The notes under the pieces were generated by a model. The model ran no database searches, had not been told where the DNA came from, and was given only the letters and a program-made list of their open reading frames with translations. 64,000 nt of DNA from an uncultured Clostridia bacterium (lineage in GTDB: Bacteria > Bacillota > Clostridia > Christensenellales > CAG-917), in the NCBI GenBank assembly GCA_934233745.1, contig CAKQGN010000001.1:186001-250000 (forward strand). The letters are read 5' to 3'. Position numbers and translations under genes: made by a program. Each line of letters starts with the position of its first letter. The first letter of the stretch is position 1. This document shows positions 28,101 to 32,616 of this stretch, in pieces.

Positions 28101-29713
28101 TGGAACTCAACTATAAGATGGTCAATCAGCCCATTCTTACCATCGGATACTTTGTCGTAGACAACAACGACGTGTTTGAAATCGGTTCGGCATCGAGTTT
28201 AATGATTGCATCCTACTATTGGTGGGTTGCGCAAAACGGTCAAAACCCCGACTTCAACCTGCCGCTCGTTGCAACTTCAACATGGCATAAGATTGTCAGC
28301 AACGATGATTATATGACAAAACCGTTTGAGAAACCGAGCGATGCACCCAACGATGTTGATATGACGGGTTGGGATTGGGATATGTATTTTGCTTGGTTTG
28401 AACAACAATATAATGTCAAGATTTTCCTCAATGAAACAGGAATTTCAAACGAGGACGGCACGTGGGGCTATTATACAACCGGCGAAGAATCGCAACAAAC
28501 ACAATATAAAAAGTATAGAATGGTGCGTGATTTCAGCGGCAAATTGTCAGAGTCCGATATTGCCATACTTGAGGCGTTCTTCCCGAAAGAAAAAGGGTGG
28601 GGCGTTGGAAAAACGTATCTTGACAACTTCCTCAATACTTCAGTCGGAAGTGTGTTGACGGCAGTCGGAAGTGTGTTTAGATGGTATAATGGTAGTGTAG
28701 GACAGTTTGAGTTTGACGGCAACGGATATGTCATAGAGTATCTCAACATTATGGGCTACGACAAAGAGAATGTCGGCTTGTTTGACATCATCGGCGCAAA
28801 CGGAAGTGTCAAAAATCTGCATTTGAGAAATATCACAATCAATGCAAATCAAGGCAACGTCGGCGGTATTGCCGGAAGTATTGCCGCGGCTGAGGGTGAG
28901 GGCGATGCAACAAATGTCACCAACGTGTCCTTCCACGGCAAGATTACCGCAACGGGCGGCACGGTCGGCGGCTTGTTCGGCACAAGCGCAAGAGCAATCA
29001 ACGGCGCAATCGTCCTTGGCGAGATAAGCGCAAGCGGCGCAAACGTCGGTGGCGTTGTCGGCACTGCAAAAGCAGACTTAACCAAAGTTGTGTCAATGAT
29101 GCAAATCACCGCAAGCGGCGGCACGGTTGGAGCGTTTACAAGCACTCAAAACCCAACAATCTCAGATTCTTTCCATATGCATAATGCAGTGTGGAAGAGC
29201 GGCACGGGCTTCGTAAACGTTGAAGGCAAAAACGTCGGCTACAATGATTTGATGAGCGGTTCAAACTCGCTTTATGCAAACGCCGCCTCCGATTCAGGCA
29301 CATACGACGTTATCAACGAAACGTTTGCCGACAGCGGTCAAAACGTCAATCCGCGCCAAAGCAAACGCTTGAGAGATATGGTTTCCGTGTATCTATTGAT
29401 GTATTCTTTGAAAGTCAATGGCGACAAGTACACCATAAGCGCGTCAAGTTGGCTTGTCGGTTCGGCGGATGGCACAGACGCGAAACCGATTGCGATTGCC
29501 AACAAACAAAACGTATCGCTTTTGCGCGAGCTACGCTTTGCGGCGTTTGTGCTAAAAGCCAACGTGAGCATTGACATTGCAAGCACGTTTGGCGGCTCGT
29601 TCTATGGCAGCGTGACAAGTGAGAACGGCAAAGACTATAAGATAACTTGCAACAAGCAGATGTTCGAGGTATACGCAACCACACCTCCGGCGTGGCTTGA
29701 AGTAAAACCTTAA
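10124..29713 (+). CDS. Giant secreted GLUG-repeat / MBG-like domain surface protein (6,529 residues)
   Basis: The start at 10124 has GGAGAG six bases upstream and opens a signal peptide: basic residues, then ITFVLVFAGTLSGAFG. At least six beta-helix-like blocks follow, each with an entry motif such as GSQGNPFVIKTAQHLVNLS and then many GLUG-type repeats (GGIVGY, VGGLVG, ENCGGIVG). Approximate residues are 273-663, 995-1506, 1966-2683, 2896-3466, 3632-4653 and 6015-6343. Between them lie Ig-like modules with YDG/MBG-type openings (IYDGNA, YNTEHQG, VYDAGF), mainly at 4760-5906. The C-terminus has no LPxTG motif, membrane helix or SLH domain, so the anchor is unknown. The frame is intact over 19.6 kb. 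GLUG proteins are found in bacterial adhesins and IgA peptidases; an adhesive or matrix role is inferred. No catalytic motif was seen. Three SipW-type exported proteins follow. Confidence 0.85.
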   Translation: MRNSRTKTQTKLRNYIKLTAGALLLAITFVLVFAGTLSGAFGIENELQQNGIIENNVASATGTTKTVTYNASDTTFTATPNKKWKNDLTKQSIVTSYPSKHQQKWKKLFEDFVGDTTYDGCHGYYDRDTYTENATVALNKTEITQFLSSGIGESDDLYYTVSATATIKMGAWQDGSATITQKVSAWVSDNATHNSNTQGELFSHQQSKKEEAWKHILSLESNIFKTKPTTSTLYFGVHYEHKNNASGTAFGANTYDFMLVESFEITITKYSGYSGGDGTPASPYILAKRADFDDLSVNVASGSTYSGKYFIVQPDTTIEGQNATTIAMGDTYFTPIGNSTTKFAGTLLGNGCTINGLVTSGQHSGLFGYVNNARIDSLTVNVSNDSDSTSVGGLVGVVNGTTTITNCNVTGSVKGTHQIGGFVGFAQDCVLTISNGTNSATITTTSQSSNDKGRTSGGGIVGYVNANATVTINDVTNTGEVKTTSGNANSGLGGIVGFANGGTNINNCHNTASITGRAGLGGIVGYTANGSIVGCRNDGNITSSKPYNLGAGEASYSGGIAGYCYADVAKCYNSGTVKTTSDWGNSNIVGGIAAYLGSGRNVKYCYNGGWIEGSDYVGGIVGRRDGTVSYSYQAGKIKGLYNKTSTIGHITGNDTSSKISTCWTLPGASNLTTVTNTFNHNGYTVSSEANVAMKPAFGNAVLESWEEITDTGATSDTFSEITGIDQFVFYPNNNEHKIENNQYLFVYATDANAVALVPNHIDSGVSVITDTTTASVAKTVPFVSRFYFNASSDKNLVASISPIDAPLTSTQTVYNGSGQKVTTDVVGADVQEKSYYFTSGNDNALAKNKVIDAGEYDIVTEVTMKVGENTYVVVGRQVHETKWTIKTRPISFWNKIYYYGETPTSAPVPQSMSGDKGLLNGHTFICTHADELTYDFMYGAIPNAQKEVTINMTGEIRDAAGNDVTYNYDFQNGTFTISMREGNFGVKGTTDIVNNPWGSQGNPFVIKTAQHLVNLSKIVNGETPTNADTSQIVNSIFDNTTYTHVVSNNTIRYQNCYFVIVNDLDMNGSGFAPIGKDATYFFEGNISGVKSIEDTLQQNRFISNLTVNLASTDNVGLFGYVLKKGTEKPYIKHIVLNNSCSFVGKSNVGSIVGWAQDAVIQNCINNATVEGKGENAGGIVGKNFGTETSNCENHGTVKGVKNVGGIAGTLDWGVISNVQNSATVEASGENCGGIVGYMISYSTLKNVTNNAQVNGGNKTGGALGYYEKKATYSVQPIYGLTNNNSVEGLSNVGGIIGCVAGDLVFDGNNESQKCTMSGGSVKGTFNVGGLVGGVEDGSTVTLTNFTNNAKVIGGYVVGGLVGLLRGSIKNSVNNADITSEYNKAGTPSGLSIGAYVGGLVGVAYGAISHCYNSGNISASGDNSDFLGGIVGYTNANVAYCTSLENSIISGSNQVGGIVGKASGNNVKIEYCYFGGKINGLWNDNRAKLDFICGEIIDGLVSNSWKLPNAQNGDTGNRTYTNAGNALTIATGMTFKPYFVQEGSEHDTEWEQIVSKNIVGFSVSGNVPTNSYFNSDNGNDTAYVKPDKTNGFAANSTSGNVTAWYGADFGSDVRCSIVEIQVDTTPDEYNGEKQGLTREDVYMPSANNGVYEVQFAYKGNKYGDVIPEDVDMYNTTVTVKIDEKVVGVRTGVQYEITKKKVTITNIWTWKYVNGSNADFYKFEYNKDIQGMLSITVDGVLENSHYTLTQTENKAAVGKYSSSVVISDRDYEVEIVSKYCTIQNNNANLETDNAKYGIKTTQTNANTSNSQTTYTYNWEIVPFDLAADFNKNNVWFGGTKNLIVGNQGIANVEGDTTKSFYPLQVGKKGTGVQQVLVYAQHNYAASSFVVYVKYNNGNVFPLTRDTEYTVGTLENNVFGTFNVNVVSQAKPVEDTNVTARGTGNFSGDITKYYTAMFSDFGGNVTGANWGSAGNPYVISKPEHLLRLSQIVNGGTAWNSIITTNNALCISPQGTAVATDRAYSGAYFLVTADIDMTGNISTDGVYNFLPIGHRNEQSQTDMPFSGTFDGNGKKIKFVYNVNRNNFYNNNKAHSDYVGLFGYIAGYKVDAEQKYATIKNLSIESMDGNEVDDNGGIIGKDYVGGIAGYAVDSKLYNVSMMYGSWVRGENYVGGIVGYGENTWLEVGNEHDNAITYANVGGIQYVGGIVGKWIVSSEEQIGGGKDKQEYITTTLGTDVNGTQYVGGLVGWLDTSTCTDSVVFAPIVKGSDQNKNVVKGTEYVGALFGVVVGNGYHQSATQGKYTAIVISDQKVNNITLQTNTSAKVVGGLVGYAESVGILFETDWNTSSTTFTLDDSTSFFGGVVGVLGKNSTIEAIIVTKEGDGSYLTGSEHTILNNTALGASGKPIGSFVGGIVGYVSSQAGTYWEANTTIFGNGISLVNSGQIHATGYAGGIFGALGDLSTSVAQTFENDTNSILYNVLTKGVRSGNANTTLGIAPTVDSAYFIGAKGKLVNSASLSVTDGYVGGIAGYSGAKVRFVLRNTPQTGAIATANLNVYSGGNDIYINGSYAGGIAGYLSFGLDHELQYVVVQAKFASQDATRVGGLVGYMGSGKVERCVVTSPDGTISANTDNYQGTEYVGGLVGETQSAIIRNSVSTGFNLEQTSNTKGGLLGYGANPTIDSSWTFYIAKSGATYSTVSKNTYGKYILVDTDIVTTDIVTTDKSSYPTFAKLCEFTGIAKNGTAGMLEFAINVPTQRQLAFYNASGSDVETSNKDSFKGFENRNNVLTIKLDMASGTSMQICVVDIEFVNVPQHGTDNDEAAHAVVESTYKKPSNSTRYHVDVTQANFDIANTKQVTHIKANIYFDYDGDGHYISIGDGNVEPNNRIGGEYDSEEIIPGSSAENPLTISSQEEWNDFAWSIYTGANDYAGQYVKLLASKIVINTGENKNGKHKGTKFNYDYDFTSVSTPNKSQEDTKNANSNMGYNLAGNISQGSSEVEKVTVDGVQGATTPSFKGHFDGNGNTIEITYTSGGYHRISVFPNAAGATFKHLTIKGTIQAASQADGKGNEENDKKDIVSKTAAYDIAGFVGKPFGTLKFYNCKNEADIIGLRNVGGIVGYNAGGQSITLEACVNTGDITSLQGSYTLGGKNSDTYNYDDGLDGTGVGETNVGYTFGTGGIIGSYIGNIQIESCRNSGKIIGGHNVGGIIGLHNGKQESFATLTINNCANTGDILANSGYWGEDQGGAKDNPSRGVRQSIFGYAGGLVGKTSRYSSLKMFASYNMGTVITYSNIVGGLVGAVGALSKTSKNTGTDTLLTGSKSVIAYCYNNGTVHSGGTYPKQVKERLSGRENYGGTISGGIAGIVGNIKISNCYNTGDIIAWGVVGYSGSWQLRSGGIVGQSEPTGDTYVVEFETLYNAGSIMAKAKNTHVGVEWIGIAYYMNEKLRYGGAISGYCDHSEITSRITSYNVYSIKYPVGTKILKKDINSANKYKESDYAETDFHEQRRGDYLADGGVAGIGASQEGLTVSGTTFDSYEQLTARLNARDDVVPRATEYTGNNKINIIQSIETLTEGIDYTQPKIDGKMYDGWIYVYGCLPQLAMFALDTQNGLSMHSVGYRKDQYGEYNATGESAGSDQYPYIIKDGIDLMGMQALVDNGFDFNGKIIEFANSTNNLSGVCSETIVFPTTSSTSTNLKDSNAYKAKDSKGNYHEGKSYHLFAKGALCNQGWSDDKGNVNSVAQEYGTWIENNYRNLGESKNTTLNLQNFIAIGRKGNSFKGTINGQQGTAEASFATIIDSLRVTIKGYKNTHAGLFSTIENAIVQYVGVGGNSQVFSHEKVGTTVVATAGGIVGMVYGNSVVENCIVKGSTVVGAYGSNAYAGGIAGMADPKQGNTYNAGITTTIRNCSISSSGRIESAKSNIGGVLGYVGGDAGANEKGNSVRIEGCEVQKAAIQAASSATESSHIGGVLGYGSDYVAAFITGCSVGNGADTVTIKGEHSLGGIAGGMSNAKGGYIDSCTVGANTTIERINQGGGTVSENPKHGTAIGGLVGFTEDSTDTTSPLTTTFSGTSAFNGTITVSVEASYQSSTLDAKISCIGGIVGDMGSGANFASGSNVTVDGTINITLAAANVGGVAGRTNTATFIGNFVVKPNMQTDKAENVGGFIGKNVGTVYILADTTERIVNDKLNGTDITIGGTIRGTSEVGGFIGVNNSGSSLNIGSNVANAKPYRSGTLSITIENGTITGGDNVGGIVGKNEGADGGASYASIDIVKGTITQRGTIQGANYVGGIIGLNDGLLTTGGGEADTSIGGTTLDENQIGLIKNLSITNNGNVTGSGNYVGGVVGKLDSPAEDSGKGAIAGTFTNSGTVVGNNFVGGSLGFVGKNVTITAKNNVATLFVNDGEVNATGYFVGGSIGALVGKILGENSSVAVKFENKKKVNATGFVGGSIGVLAGPVSYAQFVNSSDGLEIAAVNSVGGSVGYIGVPSLLSYELIGFTAHQIDINNTHFEASGTLKANPSQDAINAAKEDKEDNGWGGVGGAIGVMGAAINSWTDNTYYANGNVSANVIENGIETGIYNVGGIVGLINAGNITISNMLAYRTTVTGGKNVGGIVGATTGAKTVINSAYAIEGTFSGTENVGGIIGLAKDDTDASTSYWVKGYANSDIATYDVKDLSKLGFTTGKATTGWFFLYANDATGANGLGTINTSHSTNSDLQYWKRIADAYTASERQTKIKDETGVEYTLATIPLKSDIVKDKDINGTDTKSPQKSTLYATATAAEVTEKGYYMYTATSNNDVKPSVIYDNGVYYISVKTNVINAEDEKVQAQNVAVFYRSVSSSKEALIYNGYLRNAIIGLDGVYLYENPIGDNETPTINGYKGQYIFTATTTIKNADGSTSEVNEAQSDPNTYSSVIKIYYVDDNGTARLVGGNTELAWKITERELAVAFEHTTNRTYGTGTEDNTTDMTVTIDNIAPKRGVTVPIRIVVSYGAQEDSRVIFTWDGTKFNGADENIKLTSLPMTQSGTLSDKDKESTSETIEDEATYQLVVKLFFKQAKSYTITVLDSSQKARYTFKKNGGSASAEVSDEFTVLPAELRLVSSYATSSAYDGTYKGKEWLVTGFKYNDGVLQFAEFLPSFNIKYKNGDVTTKAMTADNMTTGVDFNGPRVSVAGPSNGNLTISLVNAINKGEYYLTFGKIAAGNYTLKIEDYSFSIVEIQIEISCDDNGKSKIYDGNAKDVKFTFKASAPAGVTFDGISEYKTFISKFFKINNQTIETNSLKLVDNKTITLTLQTEKDAATYKFVFGKGEKYDDHIKNCALKPATLPTYTYTITKRSITLSTTPTSTKTYIYNTEHQGLSQVKLNGESGDVGIVSGDTVMVKVSVPGGDPSSKTLSFDNQTLEVTAGISTIDANQYVASFDLDDASSKKNYTLSATNVSWKIDKYKIMIGEFEIGAEKTYNAQAEVPKINVTNSEVSVSGNTFTYGTDTFTLEYAVSYNNQTYASNNLVNAGTYKIKIGTSNGKIHAKHSDGNDASNNYEFGNSSTEHQYVINPCEIKIGWEKKTFVYNASNWKLNVASIEINNKTKTVTNNRVQTGLGNDTLTFSRGGGGTDVGSYTTNVTSHSVSVSVEPNHGVRPIAGNYKIVSGATSDKFSITPSKLKIFYAGGTTSKVYDAGFGISGKPFVFNTQSQNGGAHGTSELFDISYVYKDKNVGNDKEVVFTYVLKNGNANYEYVGTGTESQNKGQITPAHIKVALDKLRSGKATRTFTNEPYYGGKDGASGGKNDGKSTVYRSGEGFRISGVFGNDDIKVVAKYAEAGDDRVMFDKYVNDIVKNTDETFAKAAAGTHLKMLVFEMTGGDATNYTFNVYDTSDKAYSKNNGDSQTPVNVYDKDDEKNNKDKLSQIKIEITVKTYKVEYKNAAQSYANADNTYNTNWERVGVSNNPPGVTVTVSNGWMYADGQDHGDDEQAEKKVYKAYTTIRGSQNSVLLGAKISGIDGMELNYKMVNQPILTIGYFVVDNNDVFEIGSASSLMIASYYWWVAQNGQNPDFNLPLVATSTWHKIVSNDDYMTKPFEKPSDAPNDVDMTGWDWDMYFAWFEQQYNVKIFLNETGISNEDGTWGYYTTGEESQQTQYKKYRMVRDFSGKLSESDIAILEAFFPKEKGWGVGKTYLDNFLNTSVGSVLTAVGSVFRWYNGSVGQFEFDGNGYVIEYLNIMGYDKENVGLFDIIGANGSVKNLHLRNITINANQGNVGGIAGSIAAAEGEGDATNVTNVSFHGKITATGGTVGGLFGTSARAINGAIVLGEISASGANVGGVVGTAKADLTKVVSMMQITASGGTVGAFTSTQNPTISDSFHMHNAVWKSGTGFVNVEGKNVGYNDLMSGSNSLYANAASDSGTYDVINETFADSGQNVNPRQSKRLRDMVSVYLLMYSLKVNGDKYTISASSWLVGSADGTDAKPIAIANKQNVSLLRELRFAAFVLKANVSIDIASTFGGSFYGSVTSENGKDYKITCNKQMFEVYATTPPAWLEVKP
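18251..18280 (+). repeat. In-frame 15-bp tandem duplication within the giant gene
   Basis: ATTGTAACCACCGAC occurs twice in tandem and encodes IVTTD twice. It lies in the linker after the third GLUG block and keeps the frame. Confidence 0.85.
28641..28677 (+). repeat. In-frame 21-bp period repeat within the giant gene
   Basis: CAGTCGGAAGTGTGTT occurs at 28641-28656 and 28662-28677, giving VGSVL and VGSVF seven residues apart. Confidence 0.85.
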
Positions 29714-29719
29714 TATTCG

Positions 29720-29743
29720 GCGCAGACGGCATGCCGTCTGCGC
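29720..29743. repeat. Perfect 24-bp palindrome after the giant gene
   Basis: GCGCAGACGGC is followed by AT and GCCGTCTGCGC, giving a complete self-complementary hairpin seven bases after the stop codon. No T-run follows, so it is not a classical terminator; it could stabilise the mRNA end or bind a protein. Confidence 0.75.
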
Positions 29744-29760
29744 AAAATGCGTTTTCAAGC

Positions 29761-29860
29761 GAAATCGACATTCTAACCGTGCAAAATGCGCCTTTTGTCG
29801 TTTTTGATACAAAAATAAGGCATATTGCGCGTTGTGTCGGTGAAATCGATATTCTAACCG
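29761..29860 (+). repeat. Direct repeat pair in the gap after the giant gene
   Basis: GAAATCGACATTCTAACCG (29761-29779) recurs as GAAATCGATATTCTAACCG (29842-29860), with one difference. No plausible gene lies in this 277-base gap. Confidence 0.8.
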
Positions 29861-29924
29861 CACTGATTGCGGGTTTTGTGTCTGCCGCAAGAAAATACGA
29901 GCGTAAACCCCAATAAAAACGCTT

Positions 29925-29942
29925 TATAAATTGTAATTTATA
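29925..29942. promoter_or_regulatory. Palindromic operator-like site before the exported-protein operon
   Basis: TATAAATT-GT-AATTTATA is a perfect inverted repeat with a two-base centre. It lies in the A+T-rich stretch that must hold the promoter of the downstream three-gene operon, about 50 bases before its first ATG. Confidence 0.4.
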
Positions 29943-29990
29943 TATAGTATATACAAAGTGCAACGCATATGCACAAGGAAGCAAGAGCAA

Positions 29991-31034
29991 ATGAGTCAGC
30001 CAAGCAAAACCAAAACTTTCAAAATCATCATGTCAATCATGATTCCGCTTTTGATTGTCGTGACCACCGTTGTTATGGTGGGCGCGTCTTTTGCGTGGTT
30101 CTCAAACGCCGACAAGGTCACTATCACCGAAATCACGATGTCCACTGCCGAGTCTTACAAAATAAAATTTGAATTGCAAACAAACAGTCAACTTTGGGAC
30201 AATATGGAGTATGTCGGGCAAACCGCATTTTGCGATATAGATCCCAACGCCGGCAAACTTATGACCAAAGCTATAGCAGGCGAAAACACCGTTGACATCA
30301 GCAATCGTCCCTATTATTTTATCAATACCGTTGCGCTTGACACGACAGGCAAAACGTTTGATATGAATATGGCGTTCGACACCGCAAAGATTGTCACCTA
30401 CAAATATGAACTTGTTGACAATGCGCAAGGAGAAAAAACGTGGCAAAAGGCGGTTGACGAAGACGGTAAGCCTATTGTTTTGAAACAAAAAACTTATTCT
30501 GCAACCGAGGCGGAAGACATCAAATATGCGTTTACGTGGTTTTTCAAGGAGCACGTAAACGAGCAGGGCATTGCAAGCACCAACCACACAGTCGGCGACG
30601 ACAAGATTGACAGATTGAAACAACTCAATCCAACCAAAGATGATGTATGGTACACTCCGTACGGAAAACTTGAGTTTGCCGAAACAAACGAAACCGTCAA
30701 AAACGTTTACGTTTCAAAAGTCAATGGAAAAGATATCCCTAATGATTACAGTATAAAAGATCGTGAAAAAAGTGATATCACCTACTTTAATACAAACAAA
30801 TTGTACGATTTCTGCATAGTTTTTGCGCCCGAAAAGCTGTTTTGGATGCAATACTTCAAAGCCGATGTGGACAAGTATACAGCGGAAAATGTTTACAGTT
30901 CAGACGAATTAAAAAAGATTTTCGGCAATCTAACCAATCAGATGTTCTATTCGAGCAGGGACTATTCCGGCTCGACGTTTGAGTTTTCAGCCGTCATCAA
31001 CGTCACGGGTATGAGAGAGGAGGGACAAGGCTAA
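29991..31034 (+). CDS. Exported protein with SipW/TasA-like signal sequence
   Basis: The 347-residue protein starts at the ATG at 29991, nine bases after AAGGAAG. A basic segment (KTKTFK) is followed by a hydrophobic stretch and GASFAWFSNADKV, the pattern cleaved by the special signal peptidase SipW in TasA/camelysin-type proteins. The rest is a soluble, probably beta-rich domain (TITEITMSTAESYKIKFELQ and onward) with an acidic, lysine-rich C-terminal half and no recognised enzyme motif. TasA-type proteins polymerise into extracellular fibres in Bacillus biofilms; that role is only inferred here. The stop TAA shares its last base with the ATG of the next gene (TAATG), so translation is coupled. 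No sipW gene is in this window. Confidence 0.65.
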   Translation: MSQPSKTKTFKIIMSIMIPLLIVVTTVVMVGASFAWFSNADKVTITEITMSTAESYKIKFELQTNSQLWDNMEYVGQTAFCDIDPNAGKLMTKAIAGENTVDISNRPYYFINTVALDTTGKTFDMNMAFDTAKIVTYKYELVDNAQGEKTWQKAVDEDGKPIVLKQKTYSATEAEDIKYAFTWFFKEHVNEQGIASTNHTVGDDKIDRLKQLNPTKDDVWYTPYGKLEFAETNETVKNVYVSKVNGKDIPNDYSIKDREKSDITYFNTNKLYDFCIVFAPEKLFWMQYFKADVDKYTAENVYSSDELKKIFGNLTNQMFYSSRDYSGSTFEFSAVINVTGMREEGQG

Positions 31035-31921
31035 TGAACAAAACCAAGCGCACCCTCATCGTATCGTCCGTTGTTATGGCACTCATTTTGGTTGTCACCG
31101 CAGTCAGTGTGACGGCGGCGTGGTTCAGCAACTTTGCAGGCAGCAACCAAGGCGGATTCACCATCGATTCGGCACTCTTGCAAGAGAGCGTCAACATCAC
31201 GATTGACAGCAGTGCGTCGGACTATGGCAGTGCGTTGTGGCCTGCCGTCGCAACTCCCGGCTATCTCGAAAAAGGCGCGCTCGCGCCGTATGGAACGGAT
31301 TTGAAAGAAAAAAAGAACGAAACTTATGCCGTGACAGGTGTTCAAAAAGCGGCAAAATGCGCGGTGATATATTTCCCCATTCGCTTTGAAGGCTCGCCCG
31401 ATTTGAATGAACAAAACGTTGCAATCGACGGAAGAAGGTCGTTGTATTTGGATGTGAAACACGCCTATCTCGGCACAAAACCAGATGACGGCAATGGAAG
31501 CAACACCCAAAACGGCGCAATAACTGAAGATGCGACCAAAGACTATTTGTCCTGGTTCAACGTTGAAATGAAACTTGTTAAAGTCACAAAAACCGTCAAC
31601 GGAGAAACGGTTACGACCACCGTTGAAGATTTGCCGTCAACTCAAACACCGCAAGGTGAGGCAGGCGATGTGTACTACAATCAGCCAAACACCGCAAATG
31701 ATAAATATCCGGGGTACAAGCTCTATATGCTCCTCAAACCGGGCGTTGAATACTATGTGCAAGCCACAATCTATTTCAACAAACTCGACGAGGAATGCGA
31801 TGAAAAGTTGCTTTATCTTGACGCATTTCAAGAGGCTCAAAAGGCAATATCGTTCAAGTTTGAACTTCACAGCACGTTGCCTGCAGGCACAAGCATAAGA
31901 AACAATAATATGACGCCATGA
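31034..31921 (+). CDS. Second exported protein with SipW/TasA-like signal sequence
   Basis: The 295-residue product starts with MNKTKR, then a hydrophobic segment ending VTAAWFSNFAGSNQGGF, the same AWFSN cleavage region as the gene before it. The mature part has repeated aromatic/acidic stretches and ends near SFKFELHSTLPAGTS without a membrane anchor. The ribosome-binding site GGAGGGACAAGG lies inside the end of the upstream gene. The stop overlaps the next start as ATGA. The three genes therefore form one tightly coupled operon. I do not recognise a specific function beyond secretion; a structural role in a fibre or matrix is the working guess. Confidence 0.65.
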   Translation: MNKTKRTLIVSSVVMALILVVTAVSVTAAWFSNFAGSNQGGFTIDSALLQESVNITIDSSASDYGSALWPAVATPGYLEKGALAPYGTDLKEKKNETYAVTGVQKAAKCAVIYFPIRFEGSPDLNEQNVAIDGRRSLYLDVKHAYLGTKPDDGNGSNTQNGAITEDATKDYLSWFNVEMKLVKVTKTVNGETVTTTVEDLPSTQTPQGEAGDVYYNQPNTANDKYPGYKLYMLLKPGVEYYVQATIYFNKLDEECDEKLLYLDAFQEAQKAISFKFELHSTLPAGTSIRNNNMTP

Positions 31922-32544
31922 TTACAAGCCGTAAAAACAAAATCGCGATTGTTGTCGCAATCATAGTGCTTTTTGTCATCGCCGTTTCGACGATGGGAGT
32001 TTCCTATGCGGTTTGGACGTCGCCCGACGGCACAATCGGCGGTGGACAGTCAACCGCGTCACCATCCGTCACCCCCGACAATTCATATGTGTGGGCAAAA
32101 TATTTCAAGGGCAACGTAATAACCGTTGACAAACAGGAATATGCGGAGCTTACAACTTTCTACACGGACGATGCAGGCTTAAACCTCTCCGACGTTTTCA
32201 TTCCCGACAAAATCACGATTGAAGGCAAGGATTATCAAGTCTATCGCATCACCAACGGCATATTTGCGGACGCAACGCTCAAAAATTTGCCTGTTATGGT
32301 GCATATACCATCAAGCGTGCGAGAAATTGACGACGCGGCATTTGCAGGACTTGAAAATCTCGAAACCGTGTATTTTGCAAACGAAAACGTCTGCACTCTC
32401 GGCGAGTTTGCCTTTGCAGGCTGCTCGAACCTTAAAAACATTTACAACGTTAAAGGCGGCACTGTAACAGCAAAAGACACCTCTTTCATCGGCACACCAA
32501 TAAAGCTCAATGACGATGGCACAATCCCGTTTTCAACGAATTAA
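31918..32544 (+). CDS. Exported BspA-type leucine-rich-repeat protein
   Basis: The 208-residue protein begins with a basic start and a hydrophobic segment (IVVAIIVLFVIAVSTMGVSYAVWTSPDG), a variant of the SipW-type region with YAVW in place of AWFS. Residues about 100-180 contain BspA-type leucine-rich repeats (LRR_5): IPSSVREIDDAAFAGLENL and TLGEFAFAGCSNLKNIYN. Such repeats bind proteins or host ligands in surface proteins. It is the last gene of the three-gene operon, overlapping its neighbour by ATGA, and is followed by a strong terminator. The combination suggests a surface-exposed cap or ligand-binding subunit; this is inference. Confidence 0.65.
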   Translation: MITSRKNKIAIVVAIIVLFVIAVSTMGVSYAVWTSPDGTIGGGQSTASPSVTPDNSYVWAKYFKGNVITVDKQEYAELTTFYTDDAGLNLSDVFIPDKITIEGKDYQVYRITNGIFADATLKNLPVMVHIPSSVREIDDAAFAGLENLETVYFANENVCTLGEFAFAGCSNLKNIYNVKGGTVTAKDTSFIGTPIKLNDDGTIPFSTN

Positions 32545-32565
32545 AGATACCGATTCAATTTTGTT

Positions 32566-32595
32566 GAACATATCGCAACGATATGTTCTTTTTTT
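32566..32595 (+). terminator. Rho-independent terminator of the exported-protein operon
   Basis: GAACATATCG and CGATATGTTC form a 10-bp stem with a CAA loop, followed by a run of seven T. Confidence 0.92.
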
Positions 32596-32616
32596 GTTTA
32601 GAACAAGAAAATATCG

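Noticed and set aside
10124..29713. Giant gene as a polyketide or nonribosomal peptide synthetase
   Set aside because: Only GLUG-type and Ig-like repeats are present after a signal peptide; no ketosynthase, adenylation or carrier motifs are visible.
29720..29743. Terminator of the giant gene
   Set aside because: The palindrome is perfect but is followed by AAAATGCG rather than a T-run in the plus direction.
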